Shown here: positions 15,001 through 24,000 of the stretch, piece by piece | How positions within the stretch are numbered: the first letter of the stretch is position 1 | Layout of the letters: each line of letters starts with the position of its first letter | Origin: Rhizobium sp. RM | GTDB lineage: Bacteria > Pseudomonadota > Alphaproteobacteria > Rhizobiales > Rhizobiaceae | Length of the DNA: 64,000 nt | Reading direction: 5' to 3' | NCBI RefSeq assembly: GCF_013390595.1 | Contig: NZ_JACAWV010000007.1 | Coordinates: 496,001-560,000 of the forward strand | The notes under the pieces: model-generated | The model's input: the letters and a program-made list of their open reading frames with translations, nothing else | The model's database searches: none | Told to the model about the DNA's origin: nothing | Program-made: the position numbers and the translations under genes

Positions 15001-18000
15001 GCGACAATGGCATCGATATCGACCCCGATGGCGACACGCTTTTCCTTGACCCCGATTTTCCGCCTGTGGCAGGAAACGGCACGGTGACCGTCAATGCGGA
15101 CGGCACCATCACTTACACGCCGAACGACAACTACAACGGCACCGACACCATTGTTTATCGCGTAACGGACGGTCAAGGCGGCTACAGCACAGGTATCATC
15201 ACCGTTTCCGTCGATGCAGTGAACGATCCACCAATTTCGTCCCCGATCGCGGATATTTCGCGCAATGACGGGGAGACGATCAGTTTTGACATTTCGGGTA
15301 ATTTTGTCGACCCCGAGGGAGAAACGCTGACATATACGGCAACTGGACTGCCGCCTGGACTTACGCTGGACCCGCTTACGGGCATTATATCCGGCGTCAT
15401 CGACGCCGACGCATCCGGACCCACGGGTCTTCGCGATTTTGCAGTCAGGATCACGGCCACCGACCCGGATGGCGGAAGCACCTTCCAGGACTTCATCTAT
15501 ACGATCAAGAATGTGGCCCCGAATGCCGAGAATGACCAGGTTACCACGGATGAGGACACACCTGTCGACATAGACATCCTTGCCAATGATGAGGACCCCG
15601 ATGGCGACACCGATACGGTCATTCTCGTTGAAGGCGTGAATCTTACGGTTGGCGGTCCTGCGGTCATGACCAGCAATGGCTCTGTGCAACTTGTTCTCAA
15701 CGGGAACGGACGCGAAGTTCTGCGCTTTACGCCAAACCCCAATTTCAACGGCACGGAATCCTTCACCTATACGATTGGTGACAGGAATGGCGGTAGCGAC
15801 ACGGCGACGGTGACGGTAACAGTCAACCCGGTCAACGATGCACCCGTGGCGTCACCTATCCCAGACCGCGCACAGGTGGATAGCTCCGCCTTCAGTCTTG
15901 ATGTCCGCCCCTATTTCAGTGATGTCGATGGTCAGACGCTGACCATTACAGTCGAAGGGCTTCCGCCAGAACTGACTTTCGATCCGGCGACCGGCATCAT
16001 TTCCGGTACCCTCGATCCAGATGCGTCGAAAGACAGCCCCTACACAATCATTGTAAGGGCGAGTGACGGCATTGCCTCGGCCTCCAGCAGCTTTACTCTT
16101 ACTGTCACCAACCCTGCACCCAATGCGGGAAACGACGTCGTCGACCTGACGGAAGACACGACCGTCAGCTTCAATCCGCTAACCGGAGCTGGCACTGTCA
16201 GCGGTAGCGCTGGCGCCGACACAGACCCGGATGGCGACCCGCTGTCGATCACCCAGATCGACGGCCAGCCTATTGGCGTTGGTGAAACAATAGCCGTCGC
16301 GGGTGGCAGTGTGACGCTGAACGATGCCCTGGGCAATCTTACCTTCACGCCGACCGCGGATTTCAACGGCACAGTCGCCTTTACCTACCGCATCAGTGAC
16401 GGCAACGGCGGATTTTCCGACGCGTCGGTGACGCTCAATATCAATGCCGTCAACGATGTGCCTGTGATCGATCTGAACGGCACCACCAGCGGAACCGATA
16501 ATTCCGTAACCTTCACCGAAGGTGACGGACCAGTCAGAATTGTTACGCCGGATGCCTTTGTTTCCGACGTAGAGGGGAGCATCGTCTCACTCGATATAAG
16601 CCTTGCCGGCTTTATCAATTCCGGTAGTGAAATTATTCATCTGAACGGCACTGCCGACATCATTTTCGGCACCGCATCGAGTGGCACCATTGCATTCGGA
16701 GGTACGACATTCGTCTACCAATACGATGGCGCCACATCAGTGCATTTCGAGAACGCCGCAGGTGCCGCCGTTCCCATGCCAAACGAAGCAGCGAGTGCCT
16801 TGTTGCGCGCCCTGCAATATGAAAACCGCAACGACAATCTGACCGCAGGTGATCGCACACTCACCATTTCCGTGACCGATAGTGGAAACGCCACAAATGC
16901 GGCCGTCGTCACGGTCAGCGTTGGAGCGGTCAACAACCCTCCAGTCGCCGTTGATGACACGGCCACCACGGGCGAAAACACACCGATTATCAACGGCCCA
17001 ACTGTCCTTGGGAACGACACGGATGCTGAGGGCGCAACGCTAACCGTTATTGCGGTGGGGTCCGGCGATCCCGGCGACACCATTGCCGGTTCGGATGGCG
17101 GCACCTTCATCATCAACGCGGATGGCACCTACTCCTTCAACCCCGGCACCGAGTTTGACGACCTTCAGGTCGGTGAAACGCGCACCACAAGCGTGATTTA
17201 CACGATTTCCGATGGCGACAATGGAACTGCGACAGCAACGCTGACGATCACCGTAACGGGCGAAAACGACGCTCCGGTGGGTGGCAGTTTCACCCTGAAC
17301 GCCACAGAGGATCAAACATCGACAGGCTTCCTGCCTGTGACCGATGTCGATGGCGACGCACTGACCTACGCCGTACTCGGCCAGCCCACAAACGGCACAG
17401 TGACAATTGGCGCAGATGGCAGCTATAGCTATGTTCCGGCCGCAAATTTCTCGGGTCCTGACTCATTCACCTACACCGTGAATGATGGTCGCACGACCAC
17501 CACGTTCACTGTGACCGTCAATGTTGCCAATGTCGAAGATCCCCCGACGGGAGAAATCCCCAATCAGGCATTCGACGATGCCGACGATGTAACCCTCGAC
17601 ATCTCGCAGTTCTTCACGGACCCGGACAACGATACGCTGACCTTCAGCCAGACTGGTTTGCCCGCCGGGCTGGTAATGAGTGCTGACGGCATTATTTCCG
17701 GCACGCTCGAAAATGATGCCTCACAAGTGAATGGCGGCATCTATCAGATCACCGTTACCATCAATGACGGTCAGCCGGGCGGCTCTATCACACGTAGCTT
17801 CACGATTAGCGTTTCCAACCCAGCCCCGCTCGCTCAGAACGACGCAATCACAACTGCAGAAAACATCCCTGCGACAGGCTCTGTCTTTGTTGATAATGGC
17901 TCGGGCGCGGATAGTGATCCGGACGGCGATGTTATCACTGTTGCTGCCGTGAACGGCAACGCGACCGGCGTCGGAACAAGCGTAACGGGAACCGCTGGTG

Positions 18001-21000
18001 GCAGCTTCATCATTGCCGAAGATGGAAGCTATACGTTCAATCCAGGGACCGACTTTGACAATCTTTCCGCCGGGGAAACCCGCGCGACCAGCATCACGTA
18101 TACGATCACGGACGGTCAGGGCGGCACGTCGACGGCAACCTTCACCGTCACGGTCACGGGCACCAATGACGCCCCGGTTGGCAGCGATGACACGATCAAT
18201 GTGACCGAAGATACGCCCTATAGCGGGATATTGCCTGCCGCCACCGATGCGGAAGGCGAGCCGCTGACTTATGCGGCTGCAAGCCAGCCGTCCAATGGCC
18301 GTGTCGTCGTCAACACCGATGGCACCTACACCTACACGCCCGATCCCGACTTCGAAGGCGATGACAGTTTCACCTACACGGTGAGCGACGGAACAGCCAC
18401 GGTGGAATATACCGTTATCGTCAATGTTGGCGCGGTCAACGATGCACCGGCTCTTGGCAATGACAGCTTCACCCTCAACGAGGACGGCAATACGGTTCTC
18501 GATGTGCTGGCCAATGACAGTGATGCCGATGGCGACCCACTGACCATCACAGCAATCGACGGACAGGCCATCTCCGTTGGCACCTCCGTGGCGGTCACCG
18601 GCGGCTCCGTCACCCTCAATGCCAATGGCACACTCACCTTCACAGGCGCGGCAAACTTCAACGGGCCGCTCTCCTTCACCTACACCGTCTTTGATGGCAC
18701 AACCACCTCCACCGCAACGGTCGCAGGCCAGATCAATCCCGTCAACGATCTGCCCGTCGCCGTCGATGATGTCGCACAGACCGATGAGAACACACCCATC
18801 GAAGGCAATGTCATCATTGGCAGCGACAGCGATGTCGATGGCGATACCCTCACCGTCATCCGCGTCGGCAATGGCGCAAATGGTGTCGGCGCAACACTTG
18901 CAGGCAGCAATGGCGGCAGCTTCGTCATCCGCGCCGATGGCTCCTACAGCTTCGATCCCGGCTCGGCCTTCCAGGACCTCCAGATCGGAGAAAGCCGCAC
19001 CACCGCCATCACCTACACCATCTCCGACGGCAATGGCGCAACCGCAACCGCAACGCTGACCGTCACAGTCACAGGCCTCAACGACGCACCCGTCGCACCA
19101 ACCCTGCCGCCTCGCGCCAATCTCGATGGAGCAGCCATCAACATCAACCTCGGCAACCTGTTTACCGATGTCGATGGCGATACACTCTCCTACTCCATCA
19201 CCGGTCTGCCGACAGGCCTCTCATACGATCCAGCAACAGGCCAGATCACCGGAACAATCGATCCATCCGCATCCGGACCAACCGGCACCAACGCCTTCAC
19301 CGTCACCATGACCGCAGTCGACGGCAATGGCGGATCGGTCGAGCGCAGCTTCACATGGACCGTCACAAACCCCGTGCCACAGGCACAGAACGATGCATTC
19401 GCCATCAATGAAGGCCAGACCCTCAACGGCAATGTCCTCGCCAACAATGGCAACGGCGTCGATGCCGACGACGATCCCCTCACCGTATCCCTGGTCAACG
19501 CCCCGGCAAACGGCACCCTCACCCTCAACCCCGACGGCACATTCACCTATCAGCCAAATGCCTTCTTCAACGGTTCAGACAGCTTCACATACCAGGTCGC
19601 CGATGGTAACGGCGGCTTCGATACCGCAACCGTCACCATCATCATCGGCGCCATCAACGATCCGCCCGTCGCAACAAACGACACATTCGTCATCGACGAG
19701 GACGGATCCATCAACCTCGATGTGCTGGCAAACGACACTGACCCGGATGGCGATACACTCACCATAACCGCCATCAACGATCAGGCCATCGCCGCTGGAA
19801 GTTCAATCAATGTCACGGGCGGCACCATCACACTCAATGCCGACGGGACCCTCACATTCACTGGCGCGCCAGACTTCAACGGCCCACTCTCATTCACCTA
19901 TACCGTCTCTGACGGCATCATCAGCCGCAACGCAACCGTCTCAGGAACCGTACAACCCATCAACGATGCACCGGCTCTTGGCAATGACAGCTTCACCCTC
20001 AACGAGGACGGCAATACGGTTCTCGATGTGCTCGCCAATGACAGTGATGCCGATGGCGACCCACTGACCATCACAGCAATCGACGGACAGGCCATCTCCG
20101 TTGGCACCTCCGTGGCGGTCACCGGCGGCTCCGTCACCCTCAATGCCAATGGCACACTCACCTTCACAGGCGCGGCAAACTTCAACGGGCCGCTCTCCTT
20201 CACCTACACCGTCTTTGATGGCACAACCACCTCCACCGCAACGGTCGCAGGCCAGATCAATCCCGTCAACGATCTGCCCATCGCCGTCGATGATGTCGCA
20301 CAGACCGATGAGAACACACCCATCGAAGGCAATGTCATCATTGGCAGCGACAGCGATGTCGATGGCGATACCCTCACCGTCATCCGCGTCGGCAATGGCG
20401 CAAATGGTGTCGGCGCAACACTTGCAGGCAGCAATGGCGGCAGCTTCGTCATCCGCGCCGATGGCTCCTACAGCTTCGATCCCGGCTCGGCCTTCCAGGA
20501 CCTCCAGATCGGAGAAAGCCGCACCACCGCCATCACCTACACCATCTCCGACGGCAATGGCGCAACCGCAACCGCAACGCTGACCGTCACAGTCACAGGC
20601 CTCAACGACGCACCCGTCGCACCAACCCTGCCGCCTCGCGCCAATCTCGATGGAGCAGCCATCAACATCAACCTCGGCAACCTGTTTACCGATGTCGATG
20701 GCGATACACTCTCCTACTCCATCACCGGTCTGCCGACAGGCCTCTCATACGATCCAGCAACAGGCCAGATCACCGGAACAATCGATCCATCCGCATCCGG
20801 ACCAACCGGCACCAACGCCTTCACCGTCACCATGACCGCAGTCGACGGCAATGGCGGATCGGTCGAGCGCAGCTTCACATGGACCGTCACAAACCCCGTG
20901 CCACAGGCACAGAACGATGCATTCGCCATCAATGAAGGCCAGACCCTCAACGGCAATGTCCTCGCCAACAATGGCAACGGCGTCGATGCCGACGACGATC

Positions 21001-24000
21001 CCCTCACCGTATCCCTGGTCAACGCCCCGGCAAACGGCACCCTCACCCTCAACCCCGACGGCACATTCACCTATCAGCCAAATGCCTTCTTCAACGGTTC
21101 AGACAGCTTCACATACCAGGTCGCCGATGGTAACGGCGGCTTCGATACCGCAACCGTCACCATCATCATCGGCGCCATCAACGATCCGCCCGTCGCAACA
21201 AACGACACATTCGTCATCGACGAGGACGGATCCATCAACCTCGATGTGCTGGCAAACGACACTGACCCGGATGGCGATACACTCACCATAACCGCCATCA
21301 ACGATCAGGCCATCGCCGCTGGAAGTTCAATCAATGTCACGGGCGGCACCATCACACTCAATGCCGACGGGACCCTCACATTCACTGGCGCGCCAGACTT
21401 CAACGGCCCACTCTCATTCACCTATACCGTCTCTGACGGCATCATCAGCCGCAACGCAACCGTCTCAGGAACCGTACAACCCATCAACGATGCGCCGGTC
21501 AACACCCTGCCCGGTAGCTTCAACGGATCTGAAGATACCGATCTGCCTTTGACAGGGATTGCGATAATAGATGTTGATGCCGGTGATGCCTCAATCACGG
21601 TCACACTCGACGTGAATGCTGGATCCCTGATCGCCGCTTCCGGTAACGGCGTGACCGTCACGGGCAATGGATCGGGCTCTCTGACGCTGACCGGCACCGT
21701 CGGCAACATCAACGCATGGCTGTCAGGAACAACCGCGCCAATCTATCGTCCTGTTGAAAACAGCAGCGCTTTGGTCACCCTGACCATGACGACAAATGAC
21801 GGCGGCAACAGCGGTGCAGGTGGAGCGCTGACGGCGATCAGTTCCTCGACACTCATCATCGACCCGGTCAATGACGCACCGGTTGCGACAGATCAGCGGA
21901 TATCAACGCCGGAAGATACGCCTGTCGCTGGCGCCATCATGGCCTCGGATGTCGACGGCGATGCGTTGACCTACACTGTTTCGGCCCAGCCAGCCAACGG
22001 CCGTGTCACGATTGATGCAAGCGGACAGTATCTCTATACACCCGGCACGAACTTCTACGGCACGGACGTCTTTGTCGTTACGGTCAGTGACGGGCACGGT
22101 GGAACGACGACCGCCACGATTACAGTCGACGTTTCGCCAGTGAATGATCCCCCGGTTAGCTCCGATGGAACTCTTACGGTAGCGGAAGATACGATCTTCA
22201 ACGGGCAACTGCCAAGAGCGGTTGATCCGGAAGGCGTAGCTGTCGTCTACACAGTCGGAAGCCCCCCGTCGCATGGGTCACTGACCATCAATCCGGATGG
22301 CACCTACAGCTATCAACCGGCCGCGAATTACAACGGCGCCGACAGCTTCACCTACACCGTCAGCGACGGCGTTGCGACAAGCACCTATACGATTTCGATA
22401 ACAGTGACTGCGGTAAACGATGCGCCACTGGGCTCCGACCTTCAGATCTCGGTAGAGAATGGTGGAACGGCCAGTGGCAACCTGCCTCCGGCGATCGACC
22501 CGGAAGGATCCTCCGTATTTTACGAAGTCGACACCGTAACGCCTGGTGCCACCGTTATCATCGGTCTCGACGGCAGCTACAGTTACACGCCGCCGTCAGG
22601 TTTCAGCGGGACAGATACCTTCACCTACACGGTGAGTGATGGTTCGACGGAAACGATCTACACGGTCACAGTGACCGTAGGCCCCGCCAACCAGCCGCCG
22701 CTTGCCTCCGATGCGACCGTCGGGACAAACGAAGACGAACCGCTTTCGGGAATGCTGCCTGAAGCAACCGACGAAGAAGGGCAGGACATCACCTACTCGC
22801 TTGGCCGCAATGCCATCAACGGTTCGGTCGTCGTCAACCCAGATGGGACATATACCTATATACCCAATGCGAATTTCAGCGGCACGGATAGCTTCACCTA
22901 TAGTGTCAGCGATGGCACGGCGTCGTCTGTCTACACGATCACGGTGAATGTTGCCGCAGTCAATGACGCTCCTGTGGGCTCCAATACAAGCATTGCGGTT
23001 ACAGAAGACGTTCCTGCGAGCGGAATGTTGCCTCGGGCAATCGACCCCGAAGGCCAGACCGTTGTCTACGAGATCGGCACAAGCCTCCCCTCGCATGGTA
23101 CTGTGATCATCAATGCGGATGGCAGCTACACCTACACGCCGAATGAGAATTTCAACGGCACAGATACGTTCACCTACATCGTATCTGACGGTGATGCGAC
23201 CAACACCTACACTGTAACTGTCACGGTAAGCCCGGTGAACGATGCCCCGGTTGGGCGTGACGATCTGGTGTCTATCGACGAAAATACACCGTATAACGGT
23301 CAATTGCCGGCGGCCACCGATCCGGATGGCGACGAGGTCTTCTACAGCCTCGGCAACCAGGCGTCCAATGGCGTCGTTACAGTCAATTCCGACGGCACCT
23401 ACATCTACGTGCCGAACGCGGATTTCAATGGCACAGACCGTTTCACCTACAGTGTCAGTGACGGAGTTCTGGAAGCGACATACACTGTCACTATCCTCGT
23501 CAATACGCCAAATGAACCACCCGTTTCATCTGACACCTCCATCTCGGTGAACGAGGGGGGCACGATAACGGGCATTCTGCCGCCAGCCACCGATCCGGAA
23601 GGACAGCCCATCGTCTATGGTCTTGGGTCAGGACCACAATACGGCACAGTCATCATCAATGCTGACGGTACTTACAGCTACAGACCCGCGGACGGTTACA
23701 ATGGCGTCGACAGCTTTACCTTCACAATCAGCGACGGCAGAAACATTGTCGCCTATACCGTGACGGTCAGCGTCATTCCAGTCGAACAGCCGGAAGAACC
23801 GAGGCCTCCGCTTGAGATCGACCCGCCGGCGCCGATTTCCGCAGAACCAACCGACCCGTGGCAACCATCATCGCAAGGCTCGGAAACAATCTTGGCAGGT
23901 TCGCCGCTAACTGCCTCTATCATGAAAGATCTGAACGGGATCGCAGACCTCACTGCGCAAGGTCCGATCGTCAACGTGGTCAATTCCATCCGCTCACTCA

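Noticed and set aside
14397..15689. Long antisense frame (430 codons) and many others opposite the giant gene
   Set aside because: They mirror the strong codon periodicity of the repeat gene, lack ribosome sites and show no domain.
18436..21483. Mobile element or CRISPR as explanation of the long direct repeat
   Set aside because: The unit is fully coding, in frame and made of the same domain types as its surroundings.
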